Assembly: GCA_033026295.1 (NCBI GenBank)
Contig: CM065185.1
Span: 3,472,001 to 3,536,000, forward strand
Source of the DNA: Channa striata
Lineage: Eukaryota; Chordata; Actinopteri; Anabantiformes; Channidae
Direction of reading: 5' to 3'
DNA: 64,000 nt
Positions 12,996 to 22,833 of the stretch are shown one piece after another; within the stretch, counting starts at the first letter, position 1, and each line of letters opens with the position of its first letter. Made by a program: the position numbers and the translations under genes. The notes under the pieces are model-generated. The model did no database searches. It saw nothing but the letters and a program-made list of their open reading frames with translations, and had not been told where the DNA came from.

Positions 12996-13425
12996 TTAAA
13001 AAGGGATTTGTTTACAAAAGGTGCAGTCAGGTGAAAATCTACCTACACCAAATTTACGTAAAAATAAATTACAAGGATAACTATATGTCAAGTGCCTTGA
13101 GATGACTTTGTTGTAAATTGGCGCTATATAAAAAAGTTGAATTGAATTGAATGGAATTGGTTTTTTGGTGTATCTCTTTGACTTTGTTGAGAACAAAGAA
13201 TTTATTGTGTTCAGTCTAAATCTTATCAAAGTTAAAAACTGTAAAAGATTCCCTCCATTTAAAGTTTTTGGAATACCACCATATTCAGATATAAAGACGT
13301 TTCTTGTGTGTTTGTTGTTGCATTTGCTGTCTAAAATTTGCAATGCAAAAATATTTAGCTGTAGAGAGGGTGCTTTCCAATTTTGTGTACTGGTAAGACG
13401 GTTTAAAAAGAAACAGGAGTTGGGC
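12996..13425 (-). mobile_element. L1/Tx1-like retrotransposon remnant with nested insertion
   Basis: On the minus strand the segment near 13015-13080 reads NLFLRKFGVGRFSPDCTFCK. This resembles the C-terminal region of L1/Tx1-type ORF2 proteins, where a cysteine pair follows an S-P-x-C-T-F-C block. The reading continues on the other side of an inserted retroposon tail at 13083-13155. The remnant is short, truncated and non-functional. Family assignment rests on this motif only. Confidence 0.45.
13083..13155 (+). mobile_element. Retroposon 3' tail (GGCGCTATATAAA...TTGAA repeats)
   Basis: The stretch runs from AAGTGCCTTGAGATGACTTTG through GGCGCTATATAAA and ends in TTGAATTGAATTGAA. This is a tail type often seen at the 3' end of fish retroposons. 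It lies inside the minus-strand L1-like remnant, so it is probably a nested later insertion. Confidence 0.55.
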
Positions 13426-13540
13426 TGAGGCCCCTAGCTCCACAATGTTGTCTTTAATACCACCAGTAACCTGTCACTAACAGTGACAAATGCAATATTT
13501 GAAATGTCAAATGAGATGTCCCTTGAGTGTAGTTTTAGAG

Positions 13541-16500
13541 TTACTGCTTTTTCAGGCTTGGTGTTGAAGGCTGGCGGGAGGCAAAAGGGAGAAAATACTC
13601 TCTGGCAAACTGGAACACATCCTGCGGTTTCCTCAATAGCAAGAATTGTAGGAAGTCTGATATGAGAGCACGGATTTCTGGATGCTGTCTTAGGTAAGAA
13701 GCATGATCTGCCTTCAGCTCCTCCTGGCACAACGAGGCAAAACACATTCACATTCTGATTTTAAAAACCGATGAGACAGGTGGAAGTAAACAGTATTACT
13801 CACGAAAAGTTAGTCTTCAAAACTGAGAACACATTTTTACCTTTCTGTCGAGAAACTTTGAGCGCATCTCCATGTCTTCTTGCCACACAAGAGGGATCTT
13901 CTCAAGACCTGACACGCACACAAACATAAAATCACTATAAGACAATACAGTATAACACTGACACAATATCTTGAGTTTCTTCTTTAAATATGGGAACAGT
14001 TACCTTTTTCTTGCTGTGATGGCAACAGCAAACAGCTCATGGTGATTGGTGATCCGACCTGCACTCTGCTGGCCAAGTGCCTGATCAGAGAATAGGAATC
14101 GGCCAAGAAAGTAATTTGCAAAACATGCCTGCATTTGCTCATAAATACATGTACTTATTGCCAATGAAAAAATTATTAACTCACAGAAACAACTTTTATC
14201 ACTTTATCTTTACCATGCTGTCTCTCTTATAGATTTAGAATATGTCTATTCAGTATAATCCAGTGTCTAATGAAATGGCTTTACATGCACCAGCTTCAAT
14301 CTTTAAAAAGTTACAATATATTGGAAAATCCTTTTTTAATTAGTAAAAAAGTGCTCTTTTTTTAATGCACATCATAGTACATTGTTGTGTAGTTAACATC
14401 ATGTGTTTTGATTGCTGTTGAATATTGCAGCCATCTCTTTATATTAAATACTAATGCTTTGTGGCTTTTAATACATTTCCAGCCTCTTTGAAATTCTGAC
14501 CCATTGTAATATGGAAATGAAGATAGTTTATAATTTATTATATAGACCTAACCATGGGTATAGTACTTTATGGAGCTGCAAATACAAATTCTTATAAAAC
14601 CTTGTTTGGTCCATAGCGTGTCAGTGAATTTTCTAAACATTGAAATTGAATGAAATTGAATTGACATTGAAATTGTGGACACCTTTAAATACCTGGGTGT
14701 CCACCTAAACAAAAAACTGAACTGGACGAACAACAAGGATTCTCTGTACATGAAGGGCGAGAGTCGCCTCCACCTGCTGAGGAGACTGAGGTTCTTTGGT
14801 GTGTGCAGGGAGCTGTTACGGACATTCTACGACACTGTGGTGGCCTCAGCAGTCCTCTGTGGTGTTGTGTGCTGGGCTGGGAGCAGCACGGACAGAGACA
14901 GGAAGAGACTTAACAAGCTGGTTAAGAGAGCCGGCTCTGTCCTGGGCTGCACTTTGGACTCCATCGAGGAGGTGGCGGACTGAAGGATGTTGGCCAAACT
15001 AACATCCATCATGGATAATAACCCCTCCCACCCCCTGCACCACACTGTGGAGGCTCTGAGCAGCTCCTTCAGCACTAGACTGTTACACCCACAGGAAGGA
15101 GCGCTACTGTCGATCATTCCTCCTCACAGCCATCGACTATATAATGTGTCACTGCAGTGACACACAATGTGCAATCTTACTTGTATTTTCTTATTTATTG
15201 TGCATGTTCCAATGTAAATATGTATATTTTTTGAGTTTTTAAATGCCTTTTCTGATAAACTATAATGCACATTGTTCTGTGCAGATTCTGTGTCTATGGC
15301 TGCTAAAGCACAAGAATTTCCCCACTGTGGGATTAATAAAGTTCTATTCTATTCTATTCTATTCTATTCTATTCTATTCTATTCTAAACAATGCAAGAAC
15401 CTAGAGAGATACAGTGTAAGCACTAGACTTACCCATCATCCAGGAAGTAGCACTGCCAGGTAATGGGTTCGCCCTCAACAGACTGAACAATCCTTTCTAC
15501 CCCAAATACCTCAACGGTCTCACACCCAACTTCCAGCAGATTCAGACCCAGTTCACTCTGACCACAGACAGACAAATAGAAGCTCTAAAAAAGGTTGTGT
15601 TGGGTTGACATTAACCCAACTTGGGTTATTTGTATAACCCAGTAATGGGTCAAATGTATACAAACCTAACCATTCTTGGGTTAGTTGTTTAACCTAATCT
15701 GCTGGGTCAAATTATTCAATGGTTAGATTTGTCCATGTTTGACCTGTCACTGGGTTAAATATGATTTAGTTGTTTGTCCTAAGTTTAAGGCAATAAAAAC
15801 TTTCTTCCTGTGTAACAACAACCCAATGGGTAAGTGATGTGCTTTGACCTATAAAGAAAGTTTTTACAGAACAAGAGCTTTTACATTACTGCTATTGCAT
15901 GTTGCATACTTGTTTTCTTACCAACCAGTCAGAAACTGCTTTCCATTCCCGTCTTCTAGGTAATCAACTGTAATTATTTGAGTAATGAAATTCTAGCTAG
16001 GTCAGTTGAGAGTAATGAAATGAGGTACAGGTCATCACTCTTCAAACAAGTCATTAGTTTGCTAATGTCTTAAACAGACATTTTTCTCACAAAAGAGGTT
16101 AGGACAATGTGCAGTCCCTGGTCAAAGGTGATGAAGGTCATGTTCTCTGGCACCGCCTTTCTCAGAGCGATCAGACGCATCAGCAGCAAGTTGGAACCCT
16201 CTGTTACCAGTCCTCTTAGGACAGACATGGGAAAAGAAACACTCTCCTTCGTCACTTCCTGTACACACAAAAAAGATTACACAAATGCAAGTTCTGCGGA
16301 TATTTGCTAAAAAACAAATACAATGTGATAAAACCAGATAAATTGTAGTTTGACTCAAATCTTTTTTTTTGAAAGGATGAACGGATATATAGCATGCATA
16401 TTAATTTCACAAACTTCAAAGGCAGCGCTTTTTTAAAGTTGCTGTTTCAAAGGTTAATCATATTGACATATTTTTACTTCTTTCATTGGGGGTTGTGGCT

Positions 16501-17396
16501 GCTAGAACTCTGGTGATGTTTTGTCTGGTTTACAGATGGTTGTCTCTCACTCTACAAATCATTTCTTCTCTCACCTCTCCTACAGTGGTAACTTTATCAA
16601 TCACCATCTGCCCATCCTGCTGCACCATGTGACACCTCTTGTTCACAGCATGGCCTTCAAGCTAAAGAAGTGTGGAAGTGCAAAAGAGAAACAGAAAGAT
16701 TTGACCTAAGACCAGATAGCACTGGGAAAGGTGACACTGATAATGTGTGTGGGAATACTGCTATGACTCACCTTGATATACTCATGGTAATCTTCCTCTA
16801 GCACCCCCAGCTCAGAAGTTAGGTAGGCTTAAATTGTTAGTGAAGGTAAAGATATAAAAATACATGGAATATGACAAAACTGTTGATATTCCCCTGTGTG
16901 GGCGACCCCTGCCTCTCCCCACCTGTCACTGTAGTTCCACAGGGGGCGTCATCAATGGTTCCGTGGCTCTGGGCTTGCAGCAGCACACAGGGCTGCTGGT
17001 CTCTCCTGGCAAACTCCACCGTCACTCTGAACATCCCAAGGTCTTTGCCGCTGTCTGACACAGTCACCAGAGAGTCTGGAAACACACACTTTTGCAGCTC
17101 TGCAGGCTCTGGGAAAAGTAATGGAATTTAGTTTGAAGAAAAGCCAAATTGAAAAGAAGCTATAAAACCTCATTTCTGTGAAATTGTATGAAATGAACTT
17201 GTTTGCCAATTTGGCTGCGTGATGTTAACTAGCTCCCGGGTGTAAAGAGCGTTTCTCTCGGAGAGAATAGCAGGCAGCTCGTTCACCCACCGATGTTGGA
17301 CAGGAACGCGAGCGCTTCGTCAGAGGCTTTCAGATCCTCTCGGGGCTCGACTCCCTCAGTCGACGCAGGAGTCTCGTCATCTAAAGGGGTCTCCAT
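13541..17396 (-). CDS. catip: catip, ciliogenesis-associated TTC17-interacting protein
   Basis: Homolog of human CATIP (C2orf62), which works with TTC17 in actin polymerisation during ciliogenesis. Nine exons keep frame: 17396..17291, 17099..16923, 16827..16772, 16661..16575, 16258..16091, 15584..15433, 14080..14004, 13908..13841 and 13723..13541. They encode 357 aa (human about 387). Recognisable blocks are VFGVERIVQS and ITWQCYFLDDGHLASRVQVG across exons 6-7, and a C-terminal RIIa-like helix pair around residues 307-341 (LRQHPEIRALISDFLQFLL). Exon 6 is needed to bring exon 7 into the right frame, which supports the model. It starts at METPLDDETP, and an RFX X-box-like motif lies about 170 bases upstream. 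A LINE sits in intron 6 in the opposite orientation without touching exons. Confidence 0.88.
14640..15386 (+). mobile_element. LINE (L2/CR1-like) 3' fragment in catip intron 6
   Basis: Plus-strand reading from about 14670 gives the C-terminal part of a non-LTR reverse transcriptase protein: DTFKYLGVHLNKKLNW, then RLRFFGVCRELLRTFYDTVV, then SVLGCTLDSIEEVAD. There is an in-frame stop at 14981-14983, after which similarity continues (RRMLAKLTSIMDNN). The element ends with CCACTGTGGGATTAATAAAG and TTCTA repeats (15342-15386). It is 5'-truncated and inactive. The 3' terminus is shared with the fragment at 11330-11383. Confidence 0.85.
15596..15835. repeat. GGGTTA/TAACCC-rich interspersed repeat (MITE-like)
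   Basis: A cluster of TAACCCA and TGGGTTA blocks in both orientations, such as TTAACCCAACTTGGGTTATT at 15611. It sits immediately upstream (minus sense) of the catip exon 6 acceptor. Palindromic GGGTTA/TAACCC elements of this kind are common in fish as small non-autonomous DNA elements, but I cannot assign a family. Confidence 0.5.
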
Positions 17397-17563
17397 CGTT
17401 GGTTGCCCTTCTTTATTGCAGATCGTCCTTGGAGTAAATAAGTCAGAAAGACCCTTTTAGCTTTATAATACATACAGGTAGGTTGTTCTGGGATTTTTAT
17501 GGTAAACTGACTTTTTTCAGGAATCGTGTTCAACCTCCCTATGGATACGTAAAACGAATCCGA

Positions 17564-17577
17564 ATTGTCATGGCAAC
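17564..17577 (-). promoter_or_regulatory. catip: RFX X-box-like motif upstream of catip
   Basis: The minus strand reads GTTGCCATGACAAT, 168 bases upstream of the catip ATG. The RFX X-box consensus is GTNRCC, 0-3 spacer bases, then RGYAAC. The first half matches fully; the second half matches 4 of 6 bases. RFX factors drive ciliary genes, so the position fits the gene's function. Confidence 0.5.
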
Positions 17578-17639
17578 GACGCCACTGTACCGTAAGAAGG
17601 GTTGTGTGTGCGCAGCCGAGTGTGGAAGCCAACTACCGT

Positions 17640-18192
17640 AACTCCAAACGAAAACATCAACGATCTCCTTTATAATTGAAATCAGCCAAAATCAAAATTA
17701 TGAGATACAAAGTAAAATGTTTTAGGTAAAAATAAAGATCCTAGTGTTTACTATATTAAATTTATGGCATAAGCAGACCTCACTTATTAAAAACAAAATT
17801 ATGAATAAAAGTAAAAATTATGAAAAGGAAAAAAAAAGTATATTTATTGGTATAGCACATTTCAAGAGCAGGATGTTACAAAATAACTCAAAATAATAGC
17901 AGTTACATGAAAGACACAGAAATAACAGAGGAAAAAATATATAAAACCACCACCCCTAATAAATCTTGGACCCATAAGTGATGATCATTCTTATAACAAA
18001 AATAAGTTTATTGCTTATACAAACCCGTGAAAGCATAAAAAGTAATGGCTCAAAGTGGTCATTTTAAAAAGAGTGAATAAGAAAAAAATAGATACAGTTA
18101 GGAAATGAAAAGGTGTCTCCTAATTAAATGTAAAACATTCTCAATCAAGACATAAAATTTGCAACATTTTCTTGATTTGGAGTGATTCAACT
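17640..18192. other. Intergenic region between catip promoter and CARD-caspase-8 3' end
   Basis: AT-rich sequence with no coding signal on either strand. TTTATT at 18007-18012 could be the minus-strand AATAAA poly(A) signal for the CARD-caspase-8 transcript. Confidence 0.45.
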
Positions 18193-20072
18193 TTAGTTGC
18201 TTGGTGATGACAGCACGAGTTTCTTCCTCAGGGTGAACCTTACTTCAGGCATCTGCTTTATTGCTCCCACTTGACTGGAGCCCTCTTTCCGGCTAACATC
18301 ACTGTTCACACGGTGGAGGATGGTGGTGATGTCTTCACCCCTAAAACAATATTCATTGTTCAAAAATAAATAACTGATTATGATTATGATCCAATAAAGT
18401 ATACATAATATCACAATAACAATAATGTATACATTAAAACCATTATTTAATTAGATGTAGAAAATACAAAATATTGGGGATGTTAGTTATTGTCTGATAT
18501 TTCAAGCAACAACAACAACAAAAAAGTAACAAACTACTTAAACATACAATTCTGTTTCAAATTTACCTTTGACAGCCCTCATGTAGCTGCTGGCACACAG
18601 ACTGAATAAACCAGCTGCCATCTGTTATGTTTCTAAATGATGCATAATCTTCCACAGTGGAAAGAGCAACAAGAACATCAGCTTCCTCAGGGATGGACAA
18701 TGGTGGAGAATCATCAGCCTCGACATCTTTAAGCATCACCCCATGCTGTTTACACCTTCCCTGGCAGGCCTGGATTAGGAACACTTTAGGCTTGCCAGTC
18801 AGGGCTGATTGGGCGGTTGCCTTGAAAGTGGTAGTTATTTGTTTAATGCAAAGAGGCTGACGGTCAGTCCCAAGGACTGCACCCTTTATTCCATGACTTA
18901 GAATACAGCAGATAAAGGCATCACCATGCTTAAGAGGCTGCTGAAGTTCAGCGAAACCAGCATGAGACCACTCCTTTACATTCAACTCCTGCAGCTGAGA
19001 GAGGTCACCACTCAGAGAAGCAAAACAGTTTAGTGCTCGATCCATCTGGTCCTTGGTTTGGTCTTTACACATCAGCACTCTGAACCCCAGCCAACTGAAC
19101 ACCTCTGACAAACTTTCTGCAAGAAAATGTATTTAAAAAAAAACATAGTGAAGGTTCAACTGCCAGCAAATACAGCAGGACAATAGTGAATATGTGAATT
19201 TTGTAACATACGAGTATCTTTGTCAGTTCCAAGTCTCACATTGCCATTCTCAAAGTTCTCATTGTTTATGATCACACAGAGGCCAACAGGTTGGCTGTTG
19301 AGCTGATACTGCTCATCCTAGAAACAATGGAAACAACAGAATAGTATCACATGAAGACTAATAATAAAAAAGTAAAGTAACTATCTATAATAGTAATATG
19401 TCTGCAGACGTTAAAAAATTTTCCTGTGGCTATCTAGCTTTTAAGCATTTAAAAGCCTTCTTGTGGGACTTGAGCGAAGCCAACTTAACATACTGACTCA
19501 TACATTGTGACATAGTGTGTTACTTGAATATTAAGGAAAGTCCTCACCTGCTTTTGACGGTTGCATTCTAGTGAACTAGTATCTGGGGAAATCAGGAGTT
19601 CAACTGAATTATATGGACAAATAAAAATTTTGGCACTTTTTTGATTAATAAACTAAAATGAACACACTGCATGCTGCCATATAAGGAACGCAAAAATTTT
19701 TTTAAAATAACAATGCTGCATGTATTTTCAAGTACCACTGATGTCCTTCGAAGAAGCTTGAACAGGCTCAGATAAAAGGTGGTTTTGGTTCAGCTGTATG
19801 TTCTCCAGTTCCGGGAAGGTTGATTTAATTTCCTCGTCAGTTTGTAGAATTCTCAGGAACTGTGTGCAGGTCTCCTCTCCTTTATTCATGATCTTATCGA
19901 CAAGCTGAACAACGTGCCCGTAAACATCTTCCCTGTTGATGCTTTTAAGGTTGTTGTACTCACGTCTGGTTATCAGTTTTTTCTCTTCAACTTTGTTGAG
20001 GATCAGTGTGTAGTCGCCACACAAAATGTCCAAAATTTCAGTTTTTTTGGTCCTTACTATGTCTCTTGCCAT
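18193..20072 (-). CDS. CARD-containing caspase-8 paralog (CARD-CASP8 type)
   Basis: Caspase-8-family protease with a CARD in place of the two DEDs, an arrangement described for a caspase-8 paralog of fishes. Five coding exons keep frame: 20072..19736, 19582..19548, 19317..19212, 19116..18567 and 18340..18193, giving 391 aa. The CARD is about residues 1-95 (starts MARDIVRTKKTEILDILCGD), followed by a short linker and protease domain. Catalytic His234 (ILSHG) and Cys277 (QACQG) are present, as are S1 Gln275 and Arg321, and pocket Trp328. The expected S1 arginine of the PRG motif is Val135 (QPVG). A likely processing site is VEADD at 291-295, resembling VETD of caspase-8. The C-terminus TLRKKLV is family-typical. 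The acceptor ten bases before the ATG (CTGTCAG) and a CARD starting at residue 1 support the start. Activity is uncertain because of Val135. Confidence 0.88.
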
Positions 20073-20544
20073 CGTGGTGAACCTGACAGAGATGTGAAGA
20101 AGCAGATCATTGCCTGATTAATTTGTGTAGCTGATAGCATATGGAATGACTCCATAATAGCACAGTAATCCCACACCCAACTGGAAAATCTTTTTTTTTT
20201 AATTGGCGGCTTTGTGTAGTAGGATTATAGACCCACTGCTTGGCACATGTTATAATAAAGTTACTGATTTTTGTTACTTTTTTACTACTTAATGCAAAGG
20301 GTTTCTAATACCAAATACATTATTGAACATATTTTGATAATTTTGTGTTCAATATGACATAATGGCACTTAAATGATACTCTGGCTAATGCAATATTCCA
20401 CCTGAGTCCATATGTAAGTCTGAGCAAACAGCAAGTATTTACCAAACAGGAGGGAATTAAGTGACAAACAAGTATGAAAGAAAGTATAATTCAGAAACCT
20501 GTTTGGACAAACTGACATTTGCAGTGATGTGTGCTTTATTAAAG

Positions 20545-20592
20545 GTGTATTGGATAAAAGCGTCTGCCAAATGCCTAAATGTAAATGTATTC
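20545..20592 (+). mobile_element. SINE 3'-tail fragment
   Basis: TTGGATAAAAGCGTCTGCCAAATG followed by a TAAATGTAAATG run matches the tail of the tRNA-type SINE at 51775-51997 in this window. Only the tail is left. It lies in the 5' intron of the CARD-caspase-8 gene. Confidence 0.7.
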
Positions 20593-21118
20593 CAATATAG
20601 TTTTCCTTTACTTAGACAAAATATAAGCAACTAAGGGGCTAGTTTTGCAAGAGTGTGACTTTTCTTTTCTTTTTTTGGTAACTCCATTTGAAGAGGGCTC
20701 ACCAGCTTTGCCTAAAGTTTCTATGAGTTAGATCTTGTTCTGTCTTCTATGCAGCAGGTCGACAGTTGTGAGTGGACCTAATGCACGTGAATGTAACCTT
20801 AAAGAAAATATAGCGACGCATATTTGATCATGCTTATGACATTTATGACAACGCACAGCTTCTCGAGCTTCTCTTACACACACGCGAGCCAAACATCTGT
20901 AAATCAGTGAGGTTTGTGACTCTTCAGCCCCACCTTGAAGAGTTGCGTTTAGCATCACAAGCCACTAAATGTCGATGTACTTTCGAATCACTTCATCGTC
21001 CCGTTACAAACTAGAGCAGCTTTTATAGCTTCTATCCGAGCTTGAACAAACCTTACATGTGTTTTAAGTTGACTGTGCAATACAGTGGTAATAACACAAA
21101 ACGCTGCTTCTGCCTTAC

Positions 21119-21180
21119 CCGAGCTGGAAAGCACCGTGGTGAAGCTCCGGTCCGTCCGTCCGTCCGTGCTTTCGCTTTTG
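21119..21180 (-). promoter_or_regulatory. Proposed first exon/promoter of CARD-caspase-8 with IRF-like motif
   Basis: On the minus strand a donor (GCTCGG then GTAAGG) ends a non-coding exon at 21119 and would splice to the acceptor ten bases before the ATG at 20072. Plus-strand TTTCGCTTTT at 21170-21179 reads AAAAGCGAAA on the minus strand, one mismatch from the GAAANNGAAA IRF core. A TCCG tetranucleotide run lies at 21151-21166. The start site is not defined. Confidence 0.38.
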
Positions 21181-21599
21181 AAATGAGAACACAAGGAAAA
21201 GGCGCCAGCTGTGCAAACGTGGGGCGCTTAGTCACGTGCTCGGCTTTCTCCGTCCATGTGCAGCATTCGAGCAATTGAGGAATTACAACAAAAGACGTAC
21301 AGAACTGTTTGAGGCGGAAGTGAGTGTGTGATGTAAGTTCACCTCCTAGTGGAAGAACAGTGAAGCACCTTACGTTTTTTCCCACGACCAGATTTCGGGT
21401 CGAGTTTGTGGTGGGTTTAAATTTACGAGAAACGCCCTCTCTTCTTCTCCGCTGCTCTACGGCCTAAGCAAACGCTTACCAAAAGTACACGAAGAAGACG
21501 TGGCTCAACTTTTATAGGAAGGAAGTCAAACAAAGTCAACAGGACCTCAGGGAAGAGTGACTCATCGAGCTGGAATGACATGTAAAGGTAAACCATCAG

Positions 21600-21671
21600 T
21601 CCCTGGTGGTCTAGTGGTTAGGATTCGGCGCTCTCACCGCCGCGGCCCGGGTTCGATTCCCGGTCAGGGAA
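21600..21671 (+). tRNA. tRNA-Glu (anticodon CTC)
   Basis: A 72-base cloverleaf. The acceptor stem TCCCTGG pairs with CCAGGGA read in reverse (3' strand TCAGGGA with one G-T pair). The D-arm contains TGGTCTAGTGGTTAGGATT (internal box A), the anticodon loop is CTCTCAC with CTC, and the T-arm GGTTCGATTCC is box B. No CCA is encoded and there is no intron, as expected for a eukaryotic nuclear tRNA-Glu. T-run terminators are not conspicuous directly downstream; a TTTCTTT follows within 20 bases. Confidence 0.97.
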
Positions 21672-22833
21672 CTTGTTCGTTTTCTTTGGAGTCGTTAGGT
21701 TGATATAAACAGTTACGTCGTTATCTACGACGTGGTCCACACCTGTAAATGATCAATACATAGTTTTATAAATATGTCACTGACCTAGTGGACATTCTTG
21801 CACAGATACTGGAAAAACCTCTTCTTTATTTTTCCAGTCTACCAATCTACCTCTTATAAAGCACTAATGAGTATTCAGTCATGACATCATAGTAATAACT
21901 TCTAATAAACAGAAATACATGAAAAAGTGGGAGGGAAGTTTCAGGTTGATAGTCCCTATAACATTCAAACATTTTCTAATATGTGTGTCTGAATGCCTTT
22001 TAAAATCTTTTACCACGATTTCAGGAATTAAATTTATGTGGGCAAAACTCTAAATTGTGTTTTTTTTAGTTGACAAAATCAACATTTTAAATGTGTATCC
22101 ACTGTTACCTGGTTTAAAAACGTTACCCTTGTAACTAAAGCACAGTTACGTGCGGGGTCTTTAAAATGAGTCAGTGGTGTACTTATGAGAGTGTGAGAAA
22201 AAGAAACAGAAAGAAAGTCACAGTTTCCTGAAGGTCTGTACAGTATGTGACGTACTGCTTCTTTTTTCCCCAGAAGTGTGTCTTCTGTCAGTGAGTGCAA
22301 TCGTAAAACCACAGTCAGCGTGAAGCTGAAGGAACAGAAGGAGGTAGGCTTCTTAATGCCATTTACAGTGACATAAGGACTATTACAGTATATAGGTTAT
22401 TGACTGCTGCATTATCAGGCTTATATCTATTGTAGGTAATAGTTCATGGGTATGTCCATTTAGTATATTTAAGAGAAAATAGTAGCTTTAGCTGAGTGTG
22501 TAAACAAGCCAGATCATTTATTCTGCCTTTGGTCTTTGTTAAGAGATTGTAATCGTTTTTTAGGAAGTGGAAATGTGTATGGTGTTTGAACTCCCAACTA
22601 AATGTGATTCTCAAATGAGGTCCATTTTTGCTAGAACTCAGTTTGTAAATGTAGGCAACAATAGAAAAGGGGAAGTGTAAAAAGTCAGGAAATTACAAAG
22701 TGTGCACTAAAAGTCTCCGGTTAAAGTATGTCATTCAAAACTGTATGTTTAGAGTTTGTGGATGTAATTCAATTTTTTTTTTCTATTTCTGTCTTTGCAT
22801 GTGTGTGGGTGTTTGTAAAACACTAGGTTGGCT
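21672..22833. other. Spacer and probable 5' UTR region of the cytokine receptor gene
   Basis: No supported coding exon. A possible non-coding first exon of the downstream receptor ends near 22342 (CAGAAGGAG then GTAGGC), with a matching acceptor (ACACTAG) at 22826, eight bases before the ATG. This 5' structure is a guess from splice signals only. Confidence 0.35.
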
